Below, piece by piece: positions 28,285 to 37,068 of a stretch of 64,000 nt of DNA (positions are counted from its first letter, which is position 1; every line of letters begins with the position of its first letter). This stretch comes from Roseburia sp. 1XD42-69 (GTDB lineage Bacteria; Bacillota; Clostridia; Lachnospirales; Lachnospiraceae), in NCBI RefSeq assembly GCF_003612565.1, contig NZ_RAZG01000012.1, positions 1 through 64,000 on the forward strand. Reading direction: 5' to 3'. A program made the position numbers and the translations under genes. Below the pieces are notes generated by a model. It saw nothing but the letters and a program-made list of their open reading frames with translations, was not told the DNA's origin and did not search any database.

Positions 28285-28542
28285 TTATTTTGCTCTCTCA
28301 ATAATCTCTACAAGTCGCCATCTCTTATCTTTGGATAAGGGCCTTGTCTCCATAACTTTTACAGTGTCGCCTATTTTGCACTCGTTGTTCTCATCGTGTG
28401 CTTTTAATTTATAGGTCTTTTTTACGATTTTATTGTAAAGTGGATGTCTTACATTATCTCTAACGGCAACAACAATGGTTTTATTCATTTTGTCACTTAC
28501 AACCACACCTGTACGTGTTTTTCTAAGATTTCTTTCTTCCAC
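28285..28542 (-). CDS. rpsQ: 30S ribosomal protein uS17
   Basis: uS17 is a primary 16S rRNA binder. The 85-residue OB-fold protein has [36 protein letters not shown] and [18 protein letters not shown]. It follows rpmC by 22 bp. Confidence 0.97.
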   Translation of the reverse strand: MEERNLRKTRTGVVVSDKMNKTIVVAVRDNVRHPLYNKIVKKTYKLKAHDENNECKIGDTVKVMETRPLSKDKRWRLVEIIERAK

Positions 28543-28564
28543 GGTCTATGCTCTCCTTCCCGTC

Positions 28565-28774
28565 TTATTCCGCTACAGTTGCTTTCTCAGTAATAACGGT
28601 CTGAATCCTGGCAATATTTCTTCTGACTTCCTTGATTCTGCCGGTATTCTCCAACTGATTTGTTGCATTCTGGAATCTCAAATTGAAAAGCTCTTTTTTA
28701 GCTTCCACTAACTGTGCATTTAAATCTGCAACAGACTGTGATTTTAATTCTTCTAAATATTTATTCGTTTTCAT
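28565..28774 (-). CDS. rpmC: 50S ribosomal protein uL29
   Basis: uL29 lies at the tunnel exit next to uL23 where targeting factors dock. The 69-residue protein begins [20 protein letters not shown] and has the helical hairpin [20 protein letters not shown]. The ATG at 28774 overlaps the end of rplP by 14 nt and is preceded by AAGGCGGTG; a GTG three codons upstream lies inside that site. Confidence 0.95.
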   Translation of the reverse strand: MKTNKYLEELKSQSVADLNAQLVEAKKELFNLRFQNATNQLENTGRIKEVRRNIARIQTVITEKATVAE

Positions 28775-29195
28775 TTGATTCACCGCCTTCTAAGTCTGCA
28801 CGAGAAACTACTTTACATTTACAAGGTAATTTATGTGTAGCAAGACGCAATGCCTCTCTGGCGATTTCCTCCGACACTCCGGAGATCTCAAATAATACAC
28901 GTCCTGGTTTTACCACAGCTACCCAGTATTCTAATGTTCCTTTACCGGAACCCATACGGGTTTCAGCCGGTTTTGCAGTTACCGGTTTATCCGGGAAAAT
29001 TTTAATCCAAACTTTACCGCCACGCTTGATATAACGTGTCATTGCGATACGGGCTGCCTCAATCTGGTTGGATTTAATCCAGCATGGCTCCATTGCCACA
29101 ATACCATATTCACCGTTGGTGATTTTATTTCCTCTCGTTGCCTTTCCGCGCATAGTTCCACGGAACTGCTTACGATGTTTTACTCTTTTTGGCAT
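28761..29195 (-). CDS. rplP: 50S ribosomal protein uL16
   Basis: uL16 organises the A-site region of the peptidyl transferase centre. The 144-residue protein starts [20 protein letters not shown] and has the conserved loop [20 protein letters not shown], with [20 protein letters not shown]. The C-terminus (GGESNENE) overlaps the rpmC start. ATG at 29195 is the family start. Confidence 0.96.
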   Translation of the reverse strand: MPKRVKHRKQFRGTMRGKATRGNKITNGEYGIVAMEPCWIKSNQIEAARIAMTRYIKRGGKVWIKIFPDKPVTAKPAETRMGSGKGTLEYWVAVVKPGRVLFEISGVSEEIAREALRLATHKLPCKCKVVSRADLEGGESNENE

Positions 29196-29203
29196 TAACA
29201 TAA

Positions 29204-29860
29204 TTACTGAGCTCCTCCTTCCTTATTCCCTTTTGTAGGAAGCACCTCTCCTTTGTATACCCATACTTTCACGCCGACTTTTCCGTATGTGGTATCTGCC
29301 TCAGCAAATCCGTAGTCGATATCTGCCCTTAAAGTCTGAAGAGGGATATTTCCTTCGCTGTAAAACTCGGTACGGGCCATATCTGCGCCGCCAAGACGTC
29401 CGGAGCAGGAAGTCTTGATTCCCTTTGCCCCTGCTTTCATGCAGCGTCCCATACAGGATTTCATTGCACGGCGGAAGGATACACGGTTCTCAAGCTGTAA
29501 TGCAATGTTCTCTGCCACAAGCTGAGCATCTTTATCCGGTCTTTTTACTTCTTTGATATCAACCACAAGTTTCTTGTCGGTTAATTTCTGAACTTCTTTC
29601 TTAATCTTCTCGATTTCTGCTCCGCCTTTTCCGATTACCACGCCAGGCTTTGCCGTATAAATAATTACTTTTACCCTGCCGGAAGCGCGTTCGATTTCAA
29701 TTTTGGAAACGCCTGCAGCGTATAATTTTTTCTTAAGGAATGTTCTGATATTGTAGTCTTCAATTAAAAAGTCTGCAAAATCTGCTTCCGCATACCACTT
29801 AGAGTCCCAATCTTTAATGATACCGACCCTTAAGCCATGTGGATTCACTTTCTGTCCCAT
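29204..29860 (-). CDS. rpsC: 30S ribosomal protein uS3
   Basis: uS3 lines the mRNA entry channel and has helicase activity with uS4 and uS5. The 218-residue protein has [20 protein letters not shown], the KH domain [20 protein letters not shown], and the C-terminal [16 protein letters not shown]. Normal length. Confidence 0.97.
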   Translation of the reverse strand: MGQKVNPHGLRVGIIKDWDSKWYAEADFADFLIEDYNIRTFLKKKLYAAGVSKIEIERASGRVKVIIYTAKPGVVIGKGGAEIEKIKKEVQKLTDKKLVVDIKEVKRPDKDAQLVAENIALQLENRVSFRRAMKSCMGRCMKAGAKGIKTSCSGRLGGADMARTEFYSEGNIPLQTLRADIDYGFAEADTTYGKVGVKVWVYKGEVLPTKGNKEGGAQ

Positions 29861-29871
29861 GTTCGCCCTCC

Positions 29872-30258
29872 TTATCTCTCATCAAGCACAATTGTAATAT
29901 GGCTCATTCTCTTCTCGATTCTGTATGCCCTTCCCTGTGCCCTTGGTCTGATTCTCTTCATTGTTGGCCCTTTGTTTGCATAGCACTCTGCAACGTAAAG
30001 GTTTTCTGCTTTCATTCCGTTATTGTTCTCTGCATTTGCAATGGCAGATTTCAATAATTTCTCAATAACCCTTGAAGCGTATCTTGGATTGTACGCCACG
30101 ATAGCAAGGGCTGTCGCAACATCTTTTCCACGGATAGCATCTAACACGAAACAAGCCTTCTGAACAGATACTCTTGCATAGGATAACTTAGCGGAAGGTC
30201 TTGCGTCTTTTACTTCATTTCTCTCTCTCTTAATTTGGGATCTATGTCCTTTAGCCAT
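29872..30258 (-). CDS. rplV: 50S ribosomal protein uL22
   Basis: uL22 reaches into the exit tunnel; its loop is a macrolide-resistance site. The 128-residue protein has [40 protein letters not shown] and [20 protein letters not shown]. No loop insertion or duplication is seen. Confidence 0.97.
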   Translation of the reverse strand: MAKGHRSQIKRERNEVKDARPSAKLSYARVSVQKACFVLDAIRGKDVATALAIVAYNPRYASRVIEKLLKSAIANAENNNGMKAENLYVAECYANKGPTMKRIRPRAQGRAYRIEKRMSHITIVLDER

Positions 30259-30278
30259 GAAAAAAGCCTCCTTTCAAA

Positions 30279-30560
30279 TTATCTTACGCCTGATTTCTTT
30301 TCGTCTTTTCCATGTCCTCTGTAAGTTCTTGTAGCAACGAACTCACCGAGTTTATGTCCTACCATATCTTCCGTAACATATACGGGAACATGTTTTCTTC
30401 CATCATGAACTGCAATAGTATGACCTACAAATGAGGGGAAGATTGTAGAACGGCGGGACCAGGTCTTAATTACTGTCTTGTCCCCGGAAGCGTTCATTGC
30501 GTCAATCTTTTTTAATAAACTCTCATCCGCAAATGGTCCTTTTTTTAATGAACGAGCCAT
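30279..30560 (-). CDS. rpsS: 30S ribosomal protein uS19
   Basis: uS19 lies in the 30S head with uS13. The 93-residue protein begins [20 protein letters not shown] and has [33 protein letters not shown] and [12 protein letters not shown]. Typical. Confidence 0.98.
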   Translation of the reverse strand: MARSLKKGPFADESLLKKIDAMNASGDKTVIKTWSRRSTIFPSFVGHTIAVHDGRKHVPVYVTEDMVGHKLGEFVATRTYRGHGKDEKKSGVR

Positions 30561-30573
30561 AACTCCTTACCTC

Positions 30574-31416
30574 CTATTTGATTGCCCTACCGTCTCTTCT
30601 TCTTACGATAAGTTTATTTGACTGTTTGTGTTTCTTTCTGGTCTTAAGTCCCAGTGCAGGTTTACCCCAGGGAGTACATGGTCCCGGACGTCCTACCGGA
30701 GCTTTACCTTCACCACCGCCGTGAGGATGGTCATTGGGGTTCATAACAGATCCACGGACAGTAGGACGGATGCCCATATGACGTTTACGTCCGGCTTTTC
30801 CGATATTTACCAGGTTATGGTCGCCATTGCCGATAACTCCGATGGTTGCGCGGCATCCGATGGGCACCATACGCATCTCACCGGAAGGAAGTCTTAATGT
30901 GGCATATTTTCCTTCTTTTGCCATAAGCTGTGCTGCCAGGCCTGCGGAACGAACCATCTGTCCGCCCTTGCCCGGGAGAAGCTCAATATTGTGTACCTGT
31001 GTACCTACAGGGATGTTCTCAAGGGGCATGCAGTTTCCTACACGGATTTCCGCTTCCGGGCCGTTCATAACTTTCATGCCGTCTGTCAGCCCCTCAGGAG
31101 CTAAGATATATGCTTTCTCACCGTCTGCATAGCAGATTAATGCAATATTTGCCGTTCTGTTAGGATCATACTCAATACCGATTACAGTTGCGGGAATACC
31201 GTCTTTCTTTCTCTTGAAATCGATAATTCTGTATTTTCTTCTGTTTCCACCGCCGTGATGCCTTACGGTAATTTTACCCTGGTTATTACGTCCGGCGTTT
31301 TTCTTTAAAGAAACACACAGGGATTTTTCAGGAGTTGTCTTTGTAATCTCAGAAAAATCCGAACCAGTCATGTTTCTTCTGGAAGGTGTATATGGGTTAT
31401 ATGTCTTAATTCCCAT
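30574..31416 (-). CDS. rplB: 50S ribosomal protein uL2
   Basis: uL2 is needed for subunit joining and peptidyl transfer. The 280-residue protein has [40 protein letters not shown] and the signature [20 protein letters not shown] with [15 protein letters not shown]. Length and motifs are standard. Confidence 0.98.
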   Translation of the reverse strand: MGIKTYNPYTPSRRNMTGSDFSEITKTTPEKSLCVSLKKNAGRNNQGKITVRHHGGGNRRKYRIIDFKRKKDGIPATVIGIEYDPNRTANIALICYADGEKAYILAPEGLTDGMKVMNGPEAEIRVGNCMPLENIPVGTQVHNIELLPGKGGQMVRSAGLAAQLMAKEGKYATLRLPSGEMRMVPIGCRATIGVIGNGDHNLVNIGKAGRKRHMGIRPTVRGSVMNPNDHPHGGGEGKAPVGRPGPCTPWGKPALGLKTRKKHKQSNKLIVRRRDGRAIK

Positions 31417-31446
31417 TGTAATTCTCCTTTCAATTCGATATTTTTA

Positions 31447-31746
31447 TCAAAGCCCACTGAAAATCTCAATGTCAGCGCTGTCCTCTGTAAGCTGTACGAT
31501 TGCTTTTTTTGCAGCCGCTGTCCTGCCTGTCACCATTCCACGTCTCTTTTTCTTTCCCTGGATGTTCATGGTGTTTACGCTTGCCACTTTTGTTCCCTCG
31601 AACATTTTTTCAACAGCTTCTTTAATCATAAACTTGTTTGCGTCAGGATGAACGAAAAAAGTGTATTTCTTCTCAGCCATTGCATTCATGCTCTTTTCCG
31701 TCACTACCGGTTTGAGGATTACGTCATAATATTGTACGTTTGCCAT
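31447..31746 (-). CDS. rplW: 50S ribosomal protein uL23
   Basis: uL23 docks trigger factor and SRP at the tunnel exit. The 99-residue protein has YDVILKPVVTEKSMNAMAEK, YTFFVHPDANKFMIKEAVEK and NTMNIQGKKKRRGMVTGRTA. Its ATG overlaps the rplD stop, so translation is coupled. Confidence 0.97.
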   Translation of the reverse strand: MANVQYYDVILKPVVTEKSMNAMAEKKYTFFVHPDANKFMIKEAVEKMFEGTKVASVNTMNIQGKKKRRGMVTGRTAAAKKAIVQLTEDSADIEIFSGL

Positions 31747-32366
31747 TATGCATACACCTCCTGAATTGTCTCCACAGCAGCTTTTGTAACGACTACCGTG
31801 TTGTATTTTAAGATATCAAACACATTGATGGTTGCTGTGGAAGCTGTCTTAATGGTGGGGATGTTTGCAGCGGATTTCACCACATTCACATCATTGTCAT
31901 TAAGGACTACCAATGCTTTCTCAACGTTTAAGTTTTTCATTACCTCTGCAAATTTCTTTGTCTTAATCTCATCGAATTTCAGCTCGTCAACTACGATAAA
32001 TTTGTTTTCCTGAACCCTGGAAGTAAGTGCGGACTTAAGGGCTGCCCTCTTCTCCTTTTTGTTCAGTTTGAAAGAATAATCTCTTGGAGTGGGGGCAAAT
32101 ACCACACCGCCGCCAGTCCACTGGGGAGCTCTGATGGAACCCTGTCTTGCATGGCCGGTCCCTTTCTGTCTCCATGGTTTTCTTCCGCCGCCGCGAACTT
32201 CAGAACGTGTCTTTGCTTTCTGTGTTCCCTGACGATTATTTGCAAGCTGCTGAACCACTGCCATGTGCACCAGGTGCTCATTTACTTCCACACCGAAGAT
32301 AGCATCATTTAAATCCATGGTTCCAACTTCATTACCCTGCATATTTAAAACAGATACTGTAGCCAT
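31746..32366 (-). CDS. rplD: 50S ribosomal protein uL4
   Basis: uL4 lines the exit tunnel and in E. coli represses the S10 operon. The 206-residue protein has ANNRQGTQKAKTRSEVRGGG with RKPWRQKGTGHARQGSIRAP (tunnel loop) and SFKLNKKEKRAALKSALTSR. Whether it acts on the structured rpsJ leader upstream is unknown; Firmicutes do not generally use the E. coli mechanism. Confidence 0.97.
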   Translation of the reverse strand: MATVSVLNMQGNEVGTMDLNDAIFGVEVNEHLVHMAVVQQLANNRQGTQKAKTRSEVRGGGRKPWRQKGTGHARQGSIRAPQWTGGGVVFAPTPRDYSFKLNKKEKRAALKSALTSRVQENKFIVVDELKFDEIKTKKFAEVMKNLNVEKALVVLNDNDVNVVKSAANIPTIKTASTATINVFDILKYNTVVVTKAAVETIQEVYA

Positions 32367-32393
32367 CTGTAAATTCCTCCTTTCCTGTAAGCG

Positions 32394-33077
32394 CTATTTT
32401 GCTGCTTTCACTGATTCCTTAATTGTTACTAATGATTTCTTAGGTCCCGGTACTGCACCTTTGATTAAGAGAAGGTTGTTCTCTGCATCTACCCGGACAA
32501 TCTCAAGATTCTGTACCGTAGCCTTTACATGTCCCATATGTCCCGGCATTCCTTTTCCCTTAAACACACGGCTTGGGGAAGAACATGCGCCGTTACTACC
32601 CTGATGGCGGTGGAATTTGGAACCGTGAGCCATAGGCCCTCTGTGCTGTCCAAGTCTCTTGATTGCACCCTGGAACCCTTTTCCTTTTGTGATTGCAGTA
32701 GCGTCTACCTTATCGCCTGCAGCAAAGATATCAGCTTTAATCTCATCTGCCAGCTTATAATCCTCGGCATTCTCAAAACGAAACTCCCTGACATATTTCT
32801 TACCGGAAACCCCGGCTTTCTCAAAATGTCCTTTTTCCGGCTTGTTTACGCCGTGTCTGTTTCTGATTTCCTTCTTGCCGTTTGCGTCTTTGTTGACAAT
32901 TTTTTCTTTCTTGTCTACAAAACCCACCTGCACTGCGCTGTAACCGTCGTTCTCCACGGTTTTCACCTGGGTAACCACACAAGGGCCAGCCTGCAATACG
33001 GTAACAGGTACTAAAACGCCGTCTTCATTGAAGATTTGAGTCATTCCGACTTTTGTGCCTAAAATAGCTTTCTTCAT
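32394..33077 (-). CDS. rplC: 50S ribosomal protein uL3
   Basis: uL3 reaches the peptidyl transferase centre. The 227-residue protein begins [20 protein letters not shown] and has [20 protein letters not shown] with the central loop [21 protein letters not shown] Thr/Ala-rich C-terminus follows. It is separated from rpsJ by a 123-nt gap containing a small GAACGC/GCGTTC hairpin. Confidence 0.97.
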   Translation of the reverse strand: MKKAILGTKVGMTQIFNEDGVLVPVTVLQAGPCVVTQVKTVENDGYSAVQVGFVDKKEKIVNKDANGKKEIRNRHGVNKPEKGHFEKAGVSGKKYVREFRFENAEDYKLADEIKADIFAAGDKVDATAITKGKGFQGAIKRLGQHRGPMAHGSKFHRHQGSNGACSSPSRVFKGKGMPGHMGHVKATVQNLEIVRVDAENNLLLIKGAVPGPKKSLVTIKESVKAAK

Positions 33078-33200
33078 TCTTTTACCTCCTAACTCCTACA
33101 GCGGAACGCTTCCTGCGTTCATCCTAGAACAGTCAATATAAGTGGATGTAAAAACATAGCTTCTATATTAAACCTTCGAGGATTGTTTTCGTTTTTAGAT

Positions 33201-33518
33201 TTACTTGTTTTTCATTTTGATATCGATGTACACACCTGCCGGCATCTCAAGACGGGATAATGCATCCACAGTCTTCTGGGTAGGGGTCATAATATCAATG
33301 AGTCTCTTATGAGTTCTCTGCTCAAACTGTTCTCTGGAATCTTTGTACTTGTGTACGGCCCTTAAAATAGTAACTACCTCTTTCTTTGTGGGAAGTGGTA
33401 CGGGTCCGCTCACCTGAGCTCCGTTCTTCTTTACAGTTTCAATGATTTTCTTGGCAGATGCATCCACAAGCTCATGATCATAAGCTTTTAATGTGATTCT
33501 CATTACCTGACTTGCCAT
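33201..33518 (-). CDS. rpsJ: 30S ribosomal protein uS10
   Basis: uS10 (NusE) acts in the ribosome and in transcription antitermination with NusB. The 105-residue protein starts [20 protein letters not shown] and contains [20 protein letters not shown] and [20 protein letters not shown]. The ATG at 33518 lies ten bases after GGAGG. A second possible start (MRITLK) is five codons later. It is the first gene of the superoperon. Confidence 0.97.
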   Translation of the reverse strand: MASQVMRITLKAYDHELVDASAKKIIETVKKNGAQVSGPVPLPTKKEVVTILRAVHKYKDSREQFEQRTHKRLIDIMTPTQKTVDALSRLEMPAGVYIDIKMKNK

Positions 33519-33737
33519 AAAAAAAGTCGCCTCCTTTTCGCACTTTACCTCAGTACGACAAGCGGTGACTGCACACTCTCCCGTGTGTGTCATAAAGACA
33601 TTTCACGGTTTTCTACTTTTTTGTAGATTGCTTTGTGATACAGTGACTTGTCGCCAGTTTCTTAACTTGACATTCGCTCCACGGAAAAACCTGCCAAAGG
33701 CAGCAACCTCACGCTTCAACGCTATCATGCCACAGCA
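33519..33737 (-). promoter_or_regulatory. Structured leader of the ribosomal superoperon
   Basis: The roughly 220-nt 5' UTR contains a closing stem CGACAAG/CTTGTCG (33556-33562 with 33647-33653). Inside it are an ACACAC/GTGTG-type hairpin around 33570-33590 and TCTAC/GTAGA (33612-33627). It has no open frame with a ribosome site. A regulatory RNA responding to a ribosomal protein is possible but not shown. Confidence 0.5.
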
Positions 33738-33743
33738 CTTGGT

Positions 33744-33772
33744 ATTATACAGCATGATTCCCAAAAAAGCAA
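33744..33772 (-). promoter_or_regulatory. Promoter of the S10 superoperon
   Basis: On the minus strand TTGCTT (33767-33772) and a perfect TATAAT (33744-33749) are 17 bp apart, giving a start near 33737, about 220 nt before rpsJ. Confidence 0.72.
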
Positions 33773-33810
33773 GAACTTTTTACAAATAAATTTTCTCCTG
33801 CTTTTGGCCA

Positions 33811-33853
33811 CCAAAAATCCGCACAGTGAAAATTGATTGGCATTGTGCGGATT
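33811..33853 (-). terminator. Terminator upstream of the S10 promoter
   Basis: AATCCGCACAGTG (33816-33828) pairs with CATTGTGCGGATT (33841-33853), 12 of 13 bases, and on the minus strand is followed by TTTTT. It would isolate the S10 operon from transcription of the decayed MATE gene. The rest of 33854-34070 holds a second GC-rich hairpin (about 34020-34053) and no gene. Confidence 0.65.
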
Positions 33854-34070
33854 GCGCACAAAAAATGACAGGGTTATACTTTTTATGTAAGGGGGAAATA
33901 AATTGGAGTATCTTGATAAGATCTAAAAAAAGTTTGTCTTTAAGCAGTGCATTCTGCTTTTCTTATGAGTTCTATGTTCAAAACTAACGCAGAGTAGAAA
34001 GTCTTTCGTCCCCTGAAACATACAGCCCGGGAAAAAGTATTTCCGGGCCGTATATCTGTATCCGGTACTA

Positions 34071-34909
34071 TTATGGATTTTTAGGGACAAAAGCCTCGCT
34101 CTCCAATTCCCGGTAAAGACCTCTCCAAAACAGCACAACCGCTAGCACAGCCGTTAGGGCATCTGCTATCGCCTGAGAACAAATCACCCCAATGTATCCC
34201 GCCGCATGGGATGCCGTAAAAATCACTGCGGCAAAAATTACGCCCTGTCTGCTCACCGACAAAAAGAATGCTCCCCAGGCTTTACCTGCAGACTGAAACG
34301 TACAGGTCGTAACCAAAACAACCGCCACAAACAGCATCCCCGCCTGCTGCATACGAAGCATTGGGATGCCCAGCTCAATAATCTTTTCCTCCTGCATAAA
34401 AAGAGATATCAAAGACGGGGCAAAAAGGGAGAGCACACAGGCCAGCACCACAGCCAAACTGCATTCAAATCCGTAGCAGAAACGAAGAATTTTTTTCAGC
34501 CGGAGAAAATTTTTTGCCCCATAATTATATCCCACCAGGGGCTGTGCCCCAAAGACAAAACCCACCAGCACTAAAACAGCTATCATATTCACTTTCTCCG
34601 CACACAATCCCGGAGTAAAAACAGAAAATGCCGAGACGTTTGCCGTCCTCATCTTTCTTCTGCCCAAAAAGACGGGATATCACCGAACTGCCCCCCCAGA
34701 CCAAAAATATCCCCCAGGGCAATCATCAAGGTAAAAACAGGCGCTCCCAGAGAGACCCCTGCCACCAGGTTTGTATTCCCTGTCCGGGCGATAAAATACG
34801 TGTCTGCCATATTGTAAATCAGGGACACAACCATACCAAACACCACAGGGAGGGCAAACTTAAAATATGCCTTGTGTATGGGCCCATGTTCAAATAATTC
34901 ATTTTCCAT
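34071..34909 (-). pseudogene. MATE-family efflux pump, decayed (frameshift and internal deletion)
   Basis: Three reading frames each carry part of a MATE drug/sodium antiporter. The first (from 34909) gives KFALPVVFGMVVSLIYNMAD and ALGDIFGLGG. A second frame continues SSVISRLFGQKKDEDGKRLG. A third gives GLCAEKVNMIAVLVLVGFVF, GAQPLVGYNYGAKN and the last helices to 34071. Intact MATE proteins have about 450 residues; here about 280 codons remain and the middle helices are missing, with the join near 34605. At least one frameshift lies near 34690. A functional pump is very unlikely. Confidence 0.85.
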
Positions 34910-34976
34910 ATCACCAAAATCTCCTTTTTCATTTTTTTCCGGAGAGGATTCCCCCTCATTCGGGAAAAAAACTGCA

Positions 34977-35017
34977 CATATAAACAGCAGAACCGCCGTA
35001 TCCTTTGGTTCTGCTGT
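34977..35017 (-). terminator. Terminator of hpf
   Basis: ACAGCAGAACC (34984-34994) and GGTTCTGCTGT (35007-35017) are perfect 11-nt arms; on the minus strand TTTATATG follows. It lies 46 bp after the hpf stop. Confidence 0.7.
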
Positions 35018-35062
35018 CTTTGCACAATTTCATTTTTACCTGTCAGAAGGATTTCATCTTCT

Positions 35063-35590
35063 TTAGAATTCCGGCTCAATCAATCCATAAGTGTTGCCGT
35101 TTCTCTTATAAACCACATTGACTTCCTCCGACTCTGCATTACAGAAAACAAAAAAATTATGTCCCAATAACTCCATCTGCACACAGGCATCCTCGGGATA
35201 CATGGGTTTCATGTCAAACCTCTTGGTACGGATAATACGGATTTCATCGTCCACATCCGTTTCCTTCTCAATAAATTCCTTGCGGAAACTAGCCGCATTC
35301 TGCTGTTTGCTGATGAGCTTCTTTTTATATTTCTTTAGCTGCCGCTCAATGACTTCCTCAACCAAATCAATGGATACATACATATCATTGCTCACCTGCT
35401 CGGAACGGACGATGTTGCCCTTAACCGGTATGGTAACTTCTATTTTCTGTCTCTCTTTCTCCACACTCAATGTGACAAATACTTCTGTGTCCGGCGCAAA
35501 ATATTTCTCCAGTTTTCCCAGTTTGTCCTCTACTGCCGCCTTTAACCCCTCTGTAAGTTCAATGTTTCTGCCTGTAATGGTAATACGCAT
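35063..35590 (-). CDS. hpf: Ribosome hibernation promoting factor, long form
   Basis: Long HPF dimerises 70S ribosomes into inactive 100S particles in stationary phase. The 175-residue protein has the N-terminal RaiA/HPF domain (MRITITGRNIELTEGLKAAV, LSVEKERQKIEVTIP), a linker, and the C-terminal dimerisation domain RTKRFDMKPMYPEDACVQME, LLGHNFFVFCNAES, INVVYKR-like VNVVYKRNGNTYGLIEP. The ATG at 35590 follows AAAGGGGCTGGACATC; the frame is open nine codons further. Confidence 0.94.
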   Translation of the reverse strand: MRITITGRNIELTEGLKAAVEDKLGKLEKYFAPDTEVFVTLSVEKERQKIEVTIPVKGNIVRSEQVSNDMYVSIDLVEEVIERQLKKYKKKLISKQQNAASFRKEFIEKETDVDDEIRIIRTKRFDMKPMYPEDACVQMELLGHNFFVFCNAESEEVNVVYKRNGNTYGLIEPEF

Positions 35591-35786
35591 GATGTCCAGC
35601 CCCTTTCCTTGGTTCACAGGTAGTTTATATCCTTCCTATCTGTGTATGTACCAATTATATCACATTAGTACATAATTTCAAGAAATTTTCTGATTTCTTT
35701 GTATATTTTGTGTAACTATTCCTGTTCCTTTTCTTATTTCATCTTTTATAGTAATATAAACATAAATAAACGAACAGGAGAATATT

Positions 35787-36521
35787 ATGAAAAGCTCTAC
35801 CGTACTCATCACCGGGGCCTCCCGGGGTATTGGACAGGCCGCCGCCTCCGCCTTTGCCGCCAGGGGATACCGCCTGGTCCTAAACTGTTTTCATTCAAAA
35901 GAAAAACTGGAAACCTTTGCGGAAGAACTGAGGAGGGATTACGGAGTATCCGTCCTCACCTGCTGCGGAGACATTGGGGACTACAATTTTGTATGCGGAC
36001 TCTTTAACCAGATGAAACAATTTGCCCCGGGCATTGATATTTTAGTGAATAATGCAGGCATTGACTACATCGGGCTCTTAAGCGACATGACCCTGAAAGA
36101 ATGGAACCATGTGATAAATACAAACCTGACCTCCGTTTTTTCCTGCTGCAAAATGGCCATACCCTACATGGTCTCACAAAAACAGGGAAAAATCATTAAC
36201 ATTTCCTCCGCCTGGGGCAGCGTGGGGGCTTCCTGCGAGGCGGCATACTCTGCTGCAAAAGGGGGGATGAACGCTTTGACAAAGGCCCTGGCAAAAGAGC
36301 TTGCCCCCAGCAATATCCAGGTAAACGCCATTGCCTGCGGCGTCATTGACACCGACATGAACCGCTGCTTTTCCCGGGAAGAACGTGCCGCTCTCAATGA
36401 GGAGATTCCTGCAGGAAGGTTCGGCAGCCCAAAAGAAGCCGCACATCTGATTCTCCAGCTGGCGGAATCCCCCTCCTACCTCACAGGACAGATTATCGGG
36501 CTGGACGGGGGATGGATATAG
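35787..36521 (+). CDS. SDR-family reductase, EF-P 5-aminopentanone reductase type (YmfI-like)
   Basis: The 244-residue Rossmann protein has the cofactor motif TGASRGIGQA, NNAGIDY, catalytic Ser in NISSAWGSVGAS, YSAAKGG with Tyr and Lys, and C-terminal LTGQIIGLDGGWI. It resembles the Firmicutes YmfI group that reduces 5-aminopentanone on elongation factor P, and also generic 3-oxoacyl-ACP reductases; the phrase VINTNLTSVFSCCKMAIPYM and the Cys-rich middle favour the first. CAGGAG precedes the ATG. It is not in a fatty-acid operon, which also argues against FabG. Confidence 0.85.
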   Translation: MKSSTVLITGASRGIGQAAASAFAARGYRLVLNCFHSKEKLETFAEELRRDYGVSVLTCCGDIGDYNFVCGLFNQMKQFAPGIDILVNNAGIDYIGLLSDMTLKEWNHVINTNLTSVFSCCKMAIPYMVSQKQGKIINISSAWGSVGASCEAAYSAAKGGMNALTKALAKELAPSNIQVNAIACGVIDTDMNRCFSREERAALNEEIPAGRFGSPKEAAHLILQLAESPSYLTGQIIGLDGGWI

Positions 36522-36538
36522 ATTCGCATAAAGCGAAT
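36522..36538. promoter_or_regulatory. Inverted repeat upstream of the XRE regulator
   Basis: ATTCGC and GCGAAT flank a five-base centre directly after the SDR stop codon. It could be an operator for the downstream XRE regulator or a small RNA hairpin; no T-run follows. Confidence 0.35.
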
Positions 36539-36639
36539 ATCATATTATGTCGAAGGAGATTTATTTGCTAATTGCACATTTCCCCTTTTTTCCCGGTATA
36601 TTTCCATTACAATTCTCTCATTGGAAGGGAGGAATCGTA

Positions 36640-37029
36640 TTGGATATCGGAACCCAGTTACGGAATTTACTTGATCAGGATGGCATTACCCAAAAGCAGT
36701 TGGCAGAGGCCCTGAACATATCATCCACCACTTTAAACGGTTATGTGCAAAACCGCAGGCAGCCCGACGCAAAAATGGCCATTCGCCTTGCCTCTTATTT
36801 TCACACCACCACAGATTATATTTATGGCCTCACCACATTCAGGGATCCTCCTGTCACGCCTTTTAATGCGGAAGAACGTCATTTAATCAACATCTACCGT
36901 GGGATTCCAGAGGGAATGAAGCCTTTATATATTGAAACCGGAAGAACTTTTTCCAGAGTTGCCAAGAAAAAGGAAAAGGAACTGAGGAAAAAAAGTGAAA
37001 AACAGGGAGAAAATACCGGCGAAAAGTAA
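36640..37029 (+). CDS. XRE-family transcriptional regulator
   Basis: The 129-residue protein has an N-terminal helix-turn-helix (LRNLLDQDGITQKQLAEALN, then SSTTLNGYVQNRRQPDAKMA and YFHTTTDYIYGL) and a basic C-terminal tail. The start is TTG at 36640, supported by GGGAGG seven bases upstream; the open frame to 36547 has no family sequence. Effector and targets are unknown. It follows the SDR gene on the same strand and may share its transcript. Confidence 0.82.
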   Translation: MDIGTQLRNLLDQDGITQKQLAEALNISSTTLNGYVQNRRQPDAKMAIRLASYFHTTTDYIYGLTTFRDPPVTPFNAEERHLINIYRGIPEGMKPLYIETGRTFSRVAKKKEKELRKKSEKQGENTGEK

Positions 37030-37060
37030 AAAAACGGGGCAGCACTTATATGCTGTCCCG
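37028..37060 (-). terminator. Terminator of the fibronectin III protein gene
   Basis: CGGGGCAGCA (37035-37044), loop CTTATA and TGCTGTCCCG (37051-37060) form a 10-bp stem with one G-U; on the minus strand seven T follow. It lies between two convergent genes. Confidence 0.8.
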
Positions 37061-37068
37061 GATTGTTT

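Noticed and set aside
27374-31651. Plus-strand open frames opposite ribosomal genes
   Set aside because: They mirror strong coding sequence on the minus strand, lack ribosome sites and show no family sequence.
34525-34722. Separate small gene
   Set aside because: The sequence SSVISRLFGQKKDEDGKR is a MATE segment in a shifted frame, part of the pseudogene.
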